Positions 47,190-55,940 of a DNA stretch of 64,000 nucleotides are shown here, in pieces (within the stretch, counting starts at the first letter, position 1; every line of letters starts with the position of its first letter). The stretch spans positions 179,695 through 243,694 of the forward strand of contig NZ_JAAOLY010000011.1 of the NCBI RefSeq assembly GCF_011601275.1. Reading direction: 5' to 3'. The notes under the pieces were generated by a model. That model made no database searches, was not told the DNA's origin, and worked only from the letters and a program-made list of their open reading frames with translations. The position numbers were made by a program, and so were the translations under genes. The stretch comes from Janthinobacterium lividum (lineage in GTDB: Bacteria > Pseudomonadota > Gammaproteobacteria > Burkholderiales > Burkholderiaceae_D).

Positions 47190-48374
47190 ATGCTCCATCT
47201 CCCAGGCTTGACCTTTGACCACGGCGACGACATCGCCTCCCTGCGCGAAGCGATCCAACAATTTGCCGCCGCCGAAATCGCGCCGCGCGCGGCCGAAATC
47301 GACCGCACGGACCAGTTCCCCATGGACCTGTGGCGCAAGATGGGCGACATGGGCTTGCTCGGCATCACCGTCAGCGAAGAATACGGCGGCGCCGGCATGG
47401 GTTACCTGGCGCACATCATTGCCATGGAAGAAATCTCGCGCGCCTCGGCCTCCGTCGGCCTGTCCTACGGCGCCCACTCGAACCTGTGCGTGAACCAGAT
47501 CAAGCGCAACGGCACGGCCGAGCAAAAAGCCAAGTACCTGCCGAAACTGATCACGGGCGAGCACATCGGCGCCCTGGCCATGTCGGAACCGAACGCGGGC
47601 TCGGACGTCGTCAGCATGAAGCTGCGCGCCGACTTCAAGGGCGACCGCTGGGTCTTGAACGGCACCAAGATGTGGATCACCAACGGTCCCGACGCGGACG
47701 TGCTGGTGGTGTACGCGAAAAACGACCTGGAAGCGGGTCCGCGCGGTATGACGGCTTTCCTGATCGAAAAGAATTTCAAGGGCTTTTCCATCGCGCAAAA
47801 GCTCGACAAGCTGGGCATGCGCGGCTCGCACACGGGCGAACTGGTGTTCCAGGATTGCGAAGTGCCGGCCGAAAACGTGCTGGGCGGCCTGGGCAAGGGC
47901 GTCAATGTGCTGATGTCGGGCCTCGATTTCGAGCGCACCGTGCTGTCCGGCGGCCCGCTGGGCATCATGCAGGCCTGCATGGACCTGGTCGTACCCTACG
48001 TGCATGACCGCAAGCAATTCGGCCAGGCCATCGGTGAATTCCAGTTGATGCAAGGTAAGCTGGCCGATATGTATTCGACCATGATGGCGTGCAAGGCCTA
48101 TGTCTACGCCGTGGGCCAAGCCTGCGACCGCGCCACCACGCCCGAAGCCGTGCGCCAGTTGCGCAAGGATGCGGCCGGCGCCATTCTGTATAGTGCGGAA
48201 AAGGCCACCTGGATGGCGGGCGAAGCGATCCAAGCCCTGGGCGGCAACGGCTACATCAACGAGTATCCGGCCGGCCGCCTGTGGCGCGATGCCAAGCTGT
48301 ATGAAATCGGCGCCGGGACCAGCGAAATCCGCCGCATGCTGATAGGCCGCGAACTGTTTGCGGAAACCAAGTAA
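47190..48374 (+). CDS. liuA: Isovaleryl-CoA dehydrogenase
   Basis: FAD-dependent dehydrogenase of leucine breakdown, isovaleryl-CoA to 3-methylcrotonyl-CoA. It is 394 aa with acyl-CoA dehydrogenase motifs [34 protein letters not shown] and [35 protein letters not shown]. The catalytic glutamate appears in [13 protein letters not shown], the position used by isovaleryl-CoA dehydrogenases, while the usual C-terminal glutamate site reads IGAGTSE. That supports the specific call. The ribosome site is GAGGA. No methylcrotonyl-CoA carboxylase genes follow here. Confidence 0.93.
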   Translation: MLHLPGLTFDHGDDIASLREAIQQFAAAEIAPRAAEIDRTDQFPMDLWRKMGDMGLLGITVSEEYGGAGMGYLAHIIAMEEISRASASVGLSYGAHSNLCVNQIKRNGTAEQKAKYLPKLITGEHIGALAMSEPNAGSDVVSMKLRADFKGDRWVLNGTKMWITNGPDADVLVVYAKNDLEAGPRGMTAFLIEKNFKGFSIAQKLDKLGMRGSHTGELVFQDCEVPAENVLGGLGKGVNVLMSGLDFERTVLSGGPLGIMQACMDLVVPYVHDRKQFGQAIGEFQLMQGKLADMYSTMMACKAYVYAVGQACDRATTPEAVRQLRKDAAGAILYSAEKATWMAGEAIQALGGNGYINEYPAGRLWRDAKLYEIGAGTSEIRRMLIGRELFAETK

Positions 48375-48427
48375 GCACGGGCGCGCGACGATCGACTGGG
48401 TGATGAGCCATTCATGCGAGCACAGAT

Positions 48428-50227
48428 ATGACGCACATTGCCTTCCCCAAATTGCTCTCTTCCCAGATTGCATTCGATATCGCGCGCACCATCCGCGACG
48501 GCTTCGACAAGCATTACCGTTTGTTCCGCGAAACGAGCCAGCAAGCCAAGCAGTATTTCGAGCAAGGCGCCTGGACCGCGGCGCAAACGGCGGCCCGCGA
48601 GCGCATCGACTTTTATGACAGGCGCGTGCAGGAATGCGTGCAGATGCTCGAAGATGAGTACGAAGAGTCGGAGTTGGGCGACGAAGTGTGGCGCGAACTC
48701 AAGCTGCACTACATCGGCATGCTGACGGAACACAAGCAGCCGGAACTGGCGGAAACCTTCTTCAACTCCGTCTGCTGCAACATCTTGCACCGCACCTATT
48801 TCAATAACGACTATATTTTCGTGCGCCCTGTCGTGTCCACGGAATACATCGAAACGCAAGACCCGGTGCCCACCTACCGCGTGTATTACCCGGGCAAAGA
48901 TGGCTTGCGCCACACCCTGCAATGCATGGTGACGGACTTCCAGCTCGACTGCGATTTTGCCAACCTCGAACGTGACGTGGCCCAGGTGGAAGCGCGGCTG
49001 CAGCAGCTGTTCGGCGGCGACAAGCTCGAGCCGAACCACCAGATCCAGGTCTTGACCAGTTTGTTTTACCGCAACAAGGGCGCCTACCTGGTTGGCAAGG
49101 GGATCAACGGCAACCGCGAATATCCGTTCGTCGTGCCGGTCCTGCACAACCGCCACGGCAAGCTCGTGCTCGATACGGTGCTGTTCGAGCACCAGCAGAT
49201 CGCCGTGCTGTTTTCGTTTACGCGTGCGTATTTCCTGGTCGATATGGAAGTACCGTCGGCTTACGTGCAATTTCTCCGAAGTTTGCTGCCGCGCAAACCG
49301 CGCAGCGAAATCTATACGATATTGGGCCTGCAAAAACAGGGCAAGACCTTGTTTTACCGCGACTACCTGCAGCACCTGAAACACTCGTCGGACCACTTCG
49401 AAAGCGCGCCCGGCATCCGCGGCCTGGTCATGCTGGTGTTTGCCTTGCCCTCGTTTCCCTATGTTTTCAAGGTGATCAAGGATTTTTTCCCGCCGCCCAA
49501 GGAAACCACGCGCGCGCAAGTCCAGCAAAAGTATTTGCTGGTGAAACACCACGACCGGGTGGGCCGCATGGCCGACACGCTCGAGTATTCCAACGTGGCC
49601 TTTCCGCGCGCCCGTTTTGCCGAGGAACTGCTGGCCGAGCTGAAGCAATTCGCTCCGTCGCTGATCGAAGAAGACCGGGAACAGATCATCATCCGCCACC
49701 TGTACATCGAGCGGCGCATGGTGCCGCTGAACATGTGGCTGAGCAATGCCGAAAAGGAAGGCCGCGATGATCTGGTCGAACACGCCATCGTCGAGTACGG
49801 CAACGCCATCAAGGAGCTGGTGGCGGCGAATATTTTTCCAGGCGACATGCTGTATAAAAACTTTGGCGTGACCCGTCATCAGCGTGTCGTTTTTTACGAT
49901 TACGATGAAATCGAGTACATCACCGATTGCCAGTTCCGCGTCATTCCCCAGGCGCGTACGGAGGAGGAGGAAATGTCGGCCGAACCGTGGTATCCCATCG
50001 GCAAGCACGATGTGTTTCCCGAACAATTCGGCACCTTCCTGCTGGGCAATCCCCGCATCCGCCGCTATTTCATGCAACACCATGCCGACCTGCTGACGGC
50101 GCAATACTGGCAAGCGCGCAAGCAGCGCATCGAAGACGGCCATATCGAGGACGTCTTCCCCTATCCGCAGCACCTGCGTTTTTGTATGCAGTCACCCTCC
50201 CCACCCTTAACCGGAGATCCAACATGA
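48428..50227 (+). CDS. aceK: Isocitrate dehydrogenase kinase/phosphatase
   Basis: Bifunctional enzyme that inactivates or reactivates isocitrate dehydrogenase, steering acetyl-CoA carbon to the glyoxylate bypass. It is 599 aa, the standard length, with N-terminal helical regulatory part and kinase-like half ([64 protein letters not shown] across 485-515). It starts 53 bases after liuA and its stop overlaps the thiolase ATG as ATGA. Linkage to acetyl-CoA-producing catabolism genes makes sense. Confidence 0.96.
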   Translation: MTHIAFPKLLSSQIAFDIARTIRDGFDKHYRLFRETSQQAKQYFEQGAWTAAQTAARERIDFYDRRVQECVQMLEDEYEESELGDEVWRELKLHYIGMLTEHKQPELAETFFNSVCCNILHRTYFNNDYIFVRPVVSTEYIETQDPVPTYRVYYPGKDGLRHTLQCMVTDFQLDCDFANLERDVAQVEARLQQLFGGDKLEPNHQIQVLTSLFYRNKGAYLVGKGINGNREYPFVVPVLHNRHGKLVLDTVLFEHQQIAVLFSFTRAYFLVDMEVPSAYVQFLRSLLPRKPRSEIYTILGLQKQGKTLFYRDYLQHLKHSSDHFESAPGIRGLVMLVFALPSFPYVFKVIKDFFPPPKETTRAQVQQKYLLVKHHDRVGRMADTLEYSNVAFPRARFAEELLAELKQFAPSLIEEDREQIIIRHLYIERRMVPLNMWLSNAEKEGRDDLVEHAIVEYGNAIKELVAANIFPGDMLYKNFGVTRHQRVVFYDYDEIEYITDCQFRVIPQARTEEEEMSAEPWYPIGKHDVFPEQFGTFLLGNPRIRRYFMQHHADLLTAQYWQARKQRIEDGHIEDVFPYPQHLRFCMQSPSPPLTGDPT

Positions 50228-51420
50228 ATGATCCAGTCGTAATCGTCGGTGCCGCGCGCACCCCCATGGGCGCCTTCCAGGGCGACTTTGCCAACGTCAC
50301 CGCCAGCGACCTGGGCGCCGTGGCCATCCGCGCCGCCGTCGAACGGGCCGGCGTGGCGCCGGACGCCGTTGAACACGTGTATTTCGGCAATTGCCTGATG
50401 GCTGGCCAGGGCCAGGCACCCGCGCGCCAAGCCTTGCGCAAGGCGGGCTTGCCCGATTCCACGGGCGCCGTGACCCTGTCGAAAATGTGCGGCTCGGCCA
50501 TGCAGACGACCATGTTCGCGCACGACACCTTGATCGCTGGCAGCGCCGACGTGGTCGTGGCGGGCGGCATGGAATCGATGACCAACGCCCCCTATCTGGT
50601 GCCGAAGGCGCGCGGCGGCTACCGCATCGGCCATGGCATGATCTATGACCACATGATGATGGATGGCCTGGAAGACGCTTACAGCCGCGATGAAAAGGGC
50701 AATGCCCGCTCGATGGGCACGTTTGCCGAAGAGTGCGCCAGCCAGTACGCCTTCACGCGCGAAGCGCAGGATGCGTTTGCCATCGAATCCGTAAAACGCG
50801 CGCAAGCGGCCACCAAGGATGGCAGTTTTGAGTGGGAAATCGCACCCGTGACCGTTTCTGGCCGCAGCGGCGACACCGTCGTCAGCATCGATGAAGGCCC
50901 GCAAAAAGCCCGCCTGGAAAAAATCCCGACCTTGAAGGCCGCCTTCAAAAAAGATGGCACGATCACGGCCGCCTCGTCTTCGTCGATCAACGACGGCGCG
51001 GCAGCCCTCGTGCTGATGCGCGAATCGACGGCGAAAAAGCTCGGCTGCACCGTCATCGCGAAAATCCATGGCCATGCCACGCATGCGCAGGCGCCGAACG
51101 AGTTCACCACGGCCCCCGTCGGCGCGGTGAAAAAGCTGTACGCCAAAACGGGCTGGAGCAGCAGCAACGTCGACTTGTTCGAGATCAATGAAGCGTTCGC
51201 AGCCGTGCCGATGGCCGCCATGCACGACCTCGACATTCCACACAGCAAGATCAACATCCACGGCGGCGCGTGCGCGCTGGGGCACCCGATCGGCGCCTCG
51301 GGCGCGCGCATCATCGTCACCCTGCTGGGCGCCCTGAAGAAAACCGGCGGCAAGCGCGGCGTGGCAGCCTTGTGCATCGGCGGCGGCGAAGCGACGGCGA
51401 TGGCGATCGAACTGGTATAA
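50224..51420 (+). CDS. Acetyl-CoA C-acyltransferase (thiolase)
   Basis: A 398-aa thiolase, catalysing reversible cleavage of 3-ketoacyl-CoA. The acylated Cys is in [10 protein letters not shown] (about residue 90), and the second catalytic pair is in [16 protein letters not shown] and [11 protein letters not shown]. Sequence type is closer to degradative or biosynthetic acetoacetyl-CoA thiolases than to long-chain FadA. It is translationally coupled to aceK (ATGA). Confidence 0.92.
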   Translation: MNDPVVIVGAARTPMGAFQGDFANVTASDLGAVAIRAAVERAGVAPDAVEHVYFGNCLMAGQGQAPARQALRKAGLPDSTGAVTLSKMCGSAMQTTMFAHDTLIAGSADVVVAGGMESMTNAPYLVPKARGGYRIGHGMIYDHMMMDGLEDAYSRDEKGNARSMGTFAEECASQYAFTREAQDAFAIESVKRAQAATKDGSFEWEIAPVTVSGRSGDTVVSIDEGPQKARLEKIPTLKAAFKKDGTITAASSSSINDGAAALVLMRESTAKKLGCTVIAKIHGHATHAQAPNEFTTAPVGAVKKLYAKTGWSSSNVDLFEINEAFAAVPMAAMHDLDIPHSKINIHGGACALGHPIGASGARIIVTLLGALKKTGGKRGVAALCIGGGEATAMAIELV

Positions 51421-51499
51421 GCTGCTCTGTTGACGACAGGCGCGCGCGGCGTGGTCACGTACGCTGCGCGCCTTTTCATTGATTACTCAGGGAGAACAC

Positions 51500-52168
51500 A
51501 TGCCTACTGCATTGATCATCGGCGCCTCGCGCGGCATCGGCCACGAAATCGTCCGTCAATACCGCCACGACGGCTGGCGAGTGATTGCCACGGCGCGCAC
51601 GCAAGACGCTTGCGACGCCCTCGCGCAACTGGGCGCGGAAGCGCACCGGCTCGACGTGACGGACGTGGAAGGCTGTGCTGGCCTGGGCTGGAAGCTCGAC
51701 GATGAAAAGCTCGACGTGGCCATCCTCAACGCGGGCGTGTATGGCCCCCGCCACGACGGCTCCCCCACGCAAGAAGATTTCGATGCCGTCATGCACACGA
51801 ACGTGCTGGCGGCCATGCGACTGCTGCCGCTCCTGGCGCCGCTGGTAGGCAATGCCAAAGGGAAACTGGCCGTGCTGTCCTCGCACATGGGCTCCCTGAG
51901 CGAGCGGGGCAATCCCAGCGGCTCGCTGTACCGCGCCAGCAAGGCGGCCTTGAATTCCGTGCTGATCGACACTTCCCTCGTGCATGGCCCGCAAGGCGTC
52001 AGCTGTGTGGCCTTCCACCCGGGCTGGGTACGCACGGACATGGGCGGCGCCGGCGCCGACCTTTCTCCGGAAGAAAGCGCGGCCGGCATCCGCGCCACTC
52101 TGGCCAGCCTGCCGGCCACGGACAAGGCCGTGTTCCGCAATTACGATGGCAAGCCCATCGGCTGGTAA
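51500..52168 (+). CDS. Short-chain dehydrogenase/reductase
   Basis: A 222-aa SDR with NAD(P)-binding ALIIGASRGIGHEIV, the NAG motif in AILNAGVYGP, and catalytic Ser...YRASK (GSLYRASKAALNSVL). ATG at 51500 follows GGGAGA. It lies between thiolase and acyl-CoA dehydrogenase genes and probably acts on a related intermediate, but the substrate is not evident. Confidence 0.88.
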   Translation: MPTALIIGASRGIGHEIVRQYRHDGWRVIATARTQDACDALAQLGAEAHRLDVTDVEGCAGLGWKLDDEKLDVAILNAGVYGPRHDGSPTQEDFDAVMHTNVLAAMRLLPLLAPLVGNAKGKLAVLSSHMGSLSERGNPSGSLYRASKAALNSVLIDTSLVHGPQGVSCVAFHPGWVRTDMGGAGADLSPEESAAGIRATLASLPATDKAVFRNYDGKPIGW

Positions 52169-52206
52169 TTCCCGCATCCACTATAAAAAATACGAGACGA
52201 CGTCCC

Positions 52207-53334
52207 ATGATACTCAATGAAGAACAGACCATGATCCAGGAAGCGCTGCGCAGTTTTTCGCGCGAGCGCCTGGCGCCCAATGCGGCCCGCTGGGACAAGG
52301 AACATCATTTCCCGAAAGAAGAATTGCAGGAACTGGCCGCGCTGGGCGCCTTTGGCGTGGCCGTGCCGGAAGCGCTCGGCGGCGCCGGCCTCGACTATGT
52401 ATCGCTGGCCCTGGTACTGGAAGAAATCGCCGCCGGCGATGGCGGCACGTCGACCATCATTTCCGTCAACAATTGCCCCGTCTGCAGCATCGCCATGATG
52501 TACGCCAACGACGCGCAAAAGGAACAATGGCTGCGCCCGCTGGCGCAAGGCACGATGCTCGGTGCATTTTGCTTGACGGAACCGCACACGGGCAGCGACG
52601 CCTCGGCCCTGCGCACGACGGCCACGCTCGACGGCAATGAATACGTGATCAACGGCACCAAGCAGTTCATTACCAGCGGCAAGTATGCGGACGTGGCCAT
52701 CGTCATGGCCGTGACCGACAAAGCAGCCGGCAAACGCGGCATCAGCGCCTTCTGGGTGCCGACGAACACGCCTGGCTACATCGTGGCGGGACTGGAACAG
52801 AAAATGGGCCAGCATTCGTCGGACACGGCGCAAATCCTGTTCGAGAATTGCCGCATCCCTGCGGAAAATTTGATCGGCGAAGAAGGGCAAGGCTACAAGA
52901 TCGCCCTGTCCGGCCTGGAAGGCGGTCGCATCGGCATCGCTTCGCAAGCCGTGGGCATGGCGCGCGCCGCGTATGAAGCGGCCCTGAGCTATGCACGCGA
53001 CCGCGAGAGTTTCGGCAAGCCCATCTATGAACACCAGGCCGTGCAATTCCGCCTGGCCGACATGGCCACGCAGATCGAAGCGGCGCGCCAGCTGATCCGC
53101 CACGCGGCAGCCATGAAGGATGCGGGCTTGCCTTGTTTGAAAGAAGCGGCCATGGCCAAGCTGTTTGCGTCGGAAATGGCGGAAAAAGTGTGTTCGGACG
53201 CCATTCAGGTGCACGGCGGCTATGGTTATGTGTCCGACTTCCCCGTCGAGCGCATCTACCGCGACGTGCGCGTGTGCCAGATATACGAGGGCACCAGCGA
53301 TATCCAGAAAATCCTGATCGCCCGAGCTTTATAA
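52207..53334 (+). CDS. Acyl-CoA dehydrogenase, short or branched chain type
   Basis: A 375-aa FAD-dependent acyl-CoA dehydrogenase with FCLTEPHTGSDASALRT, KQFITSGKYADVAIVMA, QVHGGYGYVSDFPVERIYRDVRVCQIYEGTSDIQKILIA (split); the catalytic Glu is in IYEGTSD, the standard position. Length and sequence fit butyryl- or 2-methylbutyryl-CoA dehydrogenases. It is the last gene of the liuA-aceK-thiolase-SDR series and is followed 17 bases after the stop by a structured repeat. Confidence 0.91.
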   Translation: MILNEEQTMIQEALRSFSRERLAPNAARWDKEHHFPKEELQELAALGAFGVAVPEALGGAGLDYVSLALVLEEIAAGDGGTSTIISVNNCPVCSIAMMYANDAQKEQWLRPLAQGTMLGAFCLTEPHTGSDASALRTTATLDGNEYVINGTKQFITSGKYADVAIVMAVTDKAAGKRGISAFWVPTNTPGYIVAGLEQKMGQHSSDTAQILFENCRIPAENLIGEEGQGYKIALSGLEGGRIGIASQAVGMARAAYEAALSYARDRESFGKPIYEHQAVQFRLADMATQIEAARQLIRHAAAMKDAGLPCLKEAAMAKLFASEMAEKVCSDAIQVHGGYGYVSDFPVERIYRDVRVCQIYEGTSDIQKILIARAL

Positions 53335-53350
53335 AGCAGTAAAAGTCTCG

Positions 53351-53467
53351 GCGCCTTGAGCAACCGTAGCGAGCAAGCCGATATCGGCTTGAGTAACGCA
53401 GCCGTACTTCGGTACGGCGAGTAACGCCGAGTCGAGAGCGGGCTGCGCAGTAGCTTGCTCAACGCGC
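53351..53467 (+). repeat. Structured repeat copy A, 3' of the acyl-CoA dehydrogenase gene
   Basis: GCGCCTTGAGCAA (53351-53363) pairs with TTGCTCAACGCGC (53455-53467), one mismatch in 13. Inside are the 18-base palindrome CAAGCCGATATCGGCTTG (53374-53391) and the hairpin GCCGTAC-TTCG-GTACGGC (53401-53418) with a stable UUCG-type loop. CGCAGCC (53397-53403) could alternatively pair with GGCTGCG (53441-53447). Blocks GTAGCGAGCAAG and GCGCAGTAGCTTG match copy B at 44997-45116. Confidence 0.7.
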
Positions 53468-53480
53468 CCGCCACAGACGA

Positions 53481-53505
53481 AAAAAAAGCCCGCTAGCGCG
53501 GGCTT
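53481..53505 (-). terminator. Intrinsic terminator of the candidate small RNA
   Basis: AAGCCCGC and GCGGGCTT (53486-53493 and 53498-53505) form an 8-bp stem with a four-base loop, followed on the minus strand by eight T residues. On the plus strand the T run is weak, so it acts mainly on minus-strand transcripts. It could also end yihY readthrough. Confidence 0.85.
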
Positions 53506-53743
53506 CGTTCCAATGTATTACCAATGCTTTAATCGTGTCATGGACGCCAGTGCTATCTGCAAAGTGCCTCCTGATTTTCGGACTCCCATGCTATCTGCAT
53601 GGTGACTCCAAGTGTAAAATCGACCATCGTATCCGGAATTACAAAATCCATTTCTTCGCACTGTCACGCCATCGACATTACACCTGTCGGTCGCCGCGCT
53701 GAAACTGGATGGTGAGATAATTTGCTGCCAAATCTCAATCACT
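53481..53743 (-). ncRNA. Candidate small RNA of about 260 nt
   Basis: A promoter at 53750-53778 and a strong terminator at 53481-53505 delimit a minus-strand transcript with no convincing ORF. It can form TGAG-ATTTG/CAAAT-CTCA, CGACA/TGTCG and CCATGC-AGATA-GCATGG hairpins. Two near-repeats containing TGCAGATAGCA occur at about 53550-53562 and 53589-53602, and GGA occurs about six times. The longest well-placed reading frame is 32 codons (starts MDFVIPDTMVDF). I do not recognise an RNA family; it is not 6S, tmRNA or RNase P RNA as far as I can see. Confidence 0.55.
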
Positions 53744-53749
53744 GAACGG

Positions 53750-53778
53750 AGTATAGCACAGCCTTTTGTGCAACGCAA
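53750..53778 (-). promoter_or_regulatory. Sigma-70 promoter of the candidate small RNA
   Basis: Minus strand: TTGCGT (53778-53773), 17-base spacer, TATACT (53755-53750). This is one of the best promoter matches in the window and lies just after the yihY stop codon, so it does not serve yihY. Confidence 0.7.
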
Positions 53779-53791
53779 CAACCTTTTTAAA

Positions 53792-54685
53792 TCAAGTCCT
53801 TAGCGCCAGCGGCTTGTCCTCTTCGCCGCCACGGGCCACTCTCTCGTATTCGGAAATCACTTGCGCACCCAGCAGCAGCAAGGTGGCGCCGATTTCCAGG
53901 CTGAACATGACGACGATGGCCGTCGTCATCGAGCCATACACGATATTGACCTGCGACAAGGTGGAAAAATACCAGACCAGCACATGGCGCGCGATTTCCC
54001 ACAGCAAGGCCGCCGTCACGCCGCCGATCAGCGCATGCGTGATCGATAATCGTCCGACCGGCATGACCAGGTAGATCGAGCTGAGCACGAGGATTTCGCC
54101 CGCCAGCCCCAGCAAATACAACAGCACGCCGGACACGCCCTCCAGGCCCCAGTCATGGCGCAGGAAGCGCACGCTTTCCTCGCTCATCACTTGCAAGCTG
54201 CCCGCCACCAGGGTGATGAGCAGAATACCCACACCCAGGCACAGGATGTAGCAGTACGGCAGCACGGCGGAAATGAGGAAATGGCGGCGGCGGATGGCCA
54301 CGCGGTGGATAAAGATCACGCTCATGGCGTTTTCCAGCACGGTAAACGCCAGCGAGCTGAAAAACAGCATGGTCAGCAGCAAGAGCCAGCCGATTACGCC
54401 CCGATTGTTGAGGAAATGCGCTACTTCCGCTACGATGGCTTTCGATTGCCCCGGCACCAGCCATTCCAGGTAATGGCCTATGGTTTGCAGCAATTCATCC
54501 TGCGCGATCACGTGGGACAGGGCCACCACCACCAGCATCAACAGGGGCACGATGGACAGCAGCGAGTAATACGCGACGGCGCCCGCCAGCAGCAAGCCCT
54601 GGTTGGCGCGGAAACCCTTCAGCACCTGCAGCGCGAAGGCCAGCGGGTGGCTGAGGATGTAGGTACTGGCGTGGCGGTTGATCAT
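53792..54685 (-). CDS. YihY/BrkB-family inner-membrane protein
   Basis: A 297-aa membrane protein with about six hydrophobic segments and the family motifs AGAVAYYSLLSIVPLLMLVV, VLENAMSVIF and GGVTAALLWEIARHVLVWYFS. Members were once called RNase BN in error; the function is not settled. I start at ATG 54685 (MINRHASTY); an upstream ATG at 54766 adds an unlikely leader. Confidence 0.88.
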   Translation of the reverse strand: MINRHASTYILSHPLAFALQVLKGFRANQGLLLAGAVAYYSLLSIVPLLMLVVVALSHVIAQDELLQTIGHYLEWLVPGQSKAIVAEVAHFLNNRGVIGWLLLLTMLFFSSLAFTVLENAMSVIFIHRVAIRRRHFLISAVLPYCYILCLGVGILLITLVAGSLQVMSEESVRFLRHDWGLEGVSGVLLYLLGLAGEILVLSSIYLVMPVGRLSITHALIGGVTAALLWEIARHVLVWYFSTLSQVNIVYGSMTTAIVVMFSLEIGATLLLLGAQVISEYERVARGGEEDKPLALRT

Positions 54686-54772
54686 GTCGGATGCGGTGAA
54701 GAAGGCGGCGCGGCCTCGTGCCACGCCTGCAATCACACTAGCATACTGACAAGCGCCCCGCTGCACCGTACG

Positions 54773-55852
54773 CTAGCAGACGCCTGGCTCCAATAAGGTC
54801 AAGGTTTGCCGGTCCGCATCCAGGGCGGCGAGGATGCCCATCGGTATCGTGAACTGGTGGCGGATGTGGCCGAACGAGTAGCCGCTGACGGCCGGCACAC
54901 GTAAAGGCTGCAAATGCTGGTCCAGAGTGTCATTCAAGGTCAGCGCGGTGTCGCCCTCGGCCGCCTCGCAATGCTCGAAGATGCCCAGCATCAAGGCCGC
55001 CGCCTTGTTGAACCCCACGGACAGGTCGAGCTGGCACAACATCCTGTCAATGCGGTACGGCACTTCGTTGATTTCTTCGAGGAACAAAATATGCTCGCGG
55101 AAATCAGCCGCATACGGCGTGCCGGCCAGCGCGCTGACCATGCACAGATTGCCGCCCGTCAAGCGCCCCGTCGCTTGGCCGCCGTGCACGGTGCGGATGG
55201 CGAAGTTCGGCTGCGTCTGCGCGCGGCGGTGATTGTCCAGCGCCATCGGGATCGTGTACTGCTCTTGCGGCGTCATCAGCACGTTTTGCAACTGCGTCAC
55301 CGTGTAGTCGGAAAACGTGGACGAGGCCACGGGGCCGTGAAACGTCACCAGGCCCGTCTGGCGGAGTATGGCCAGGTGCAGGGCCGTAATGTCGGAATAG
55401 CCGATCAGCACTTTCGGGTTGGCGCGGATCAAGACGTAATCGAGCAGCGCCAGCAGTGAAATGCAGCCGGAGCCGCCGCGTATCGCCCACACGGCCTTGA
55501 CGTCCGGGTCGCGAAACGCGGCGTGCAAGTCGTCCAGGCGCTGCCGCACCGTACCCGCATAGTTGCCGTGCACGGCGCGAATATTGGCGCCCAGGCTGGC
55601 GCGCAGCCCCAGCGATTCGATATTGCGCACGGCCTTCGCGATGGCGTCCTCATCCGTAAAGCCGCCCGGTGCGATGATGGCGACCAGGTCGCCTTCGCGC
55701 AGGCGCGCCGGTTTGATCAATGCGTGTTGCTGTTGCATGCGTTTGCCCTTCCCTTGCGCGGCCGCCGCCCACGCCGGTGTGCCTGCCGCCCCAAGAGTGG
55801 CGGCCAGCAAGCCGCCGAAGCGGCGCCGGCTGAGATTGGTCTGACTGGACAT
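54773..55852 (-). CDS. LD-carboxypeptidase (peptidase S66) with twin-arginine-like leader
   Basis: Murein tetrapeptide carboxypeptidase of 359 aa that would remove terminal D-Ala from L-Ala-Glu-DAP-D-Ala peptides. The nucleophile elbow is LIGYSDITALHL (Ser153); Glu in ILFLEEINEVPYRIDRML and His in GYSFGHIRHQFTIPMG complete the triad. The N-terminus NLSRRRFGGLLAATLGAAGTPAWA looks like a Tat signal, unlike the cytoplasmic LdcA of E. coli. It lies between yihY and a TonB-dependent receptor gene on the same strand. Confidence 0.9.
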   Translation of the reverse strand: MSSQTNLSRRRFGGLLAATLGAAGTPAWAAAAQGKGKRMQQQHALIKPARLREGDLVAIIAPGGFTDEDAIAKAVRNIESLGLRASLGANIRAVHGNYAGTVRQRLDDLHAAFRDPDVKAVWAIRGGSGCISLLALLDYVLIRANPKVLIGYSDITALHLAILRQTGLVTFHGPVASSTFSDYTVTQLQNVLMTPQEQYTIPMALDNHRRAQTQPNFAIRTVHGGQATGRLTGGNLCMVSALAGTPYAADFREHILFLEEINEVPYRIDRMLCQLDLSVGFNKAAALMLGIFEHCEAAEGDTALTLNDTLDQHLQPLRVPAVSGYSFGHIRHQFTIPMGILAALDADRQTLTLLEPGVC

Positions 55853-55940
55853 GCGGCCCTTTCCTGGAATAAAAACGGCGACGCCAGGCGCCGCCGCACG
55901 AGGTTAGCACGCCAGCGGGATCGCCGCCGGCATGGTTGCC

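Larger units (their letters stand above)
53335..53791. other. Intergenic region: structured repeat (+) and small-RNA unit (-)
   Basis: This 457-base stretch contains no supported protein gene. The left third is the structured repeat copy A on the plus strand. The remainder is a minus-strand promoter-to-terminator unit read as a candidate small RNA. An 87-codon open frame crosses it but would have to start inside the promoter. Confidence 0.65.

Noticed and set aside
48251..50173. 640-codon minus-strand frame opposite aceK and the end of liuA
   Set aside because: It crosses two well-defined genes and has no recognisable domain.
53518..53781. 87-codon minus-strand open frame
   Set aside because: Its start codon would lie within the predicted promoter, so the transcript would not carry it in full; no family features.
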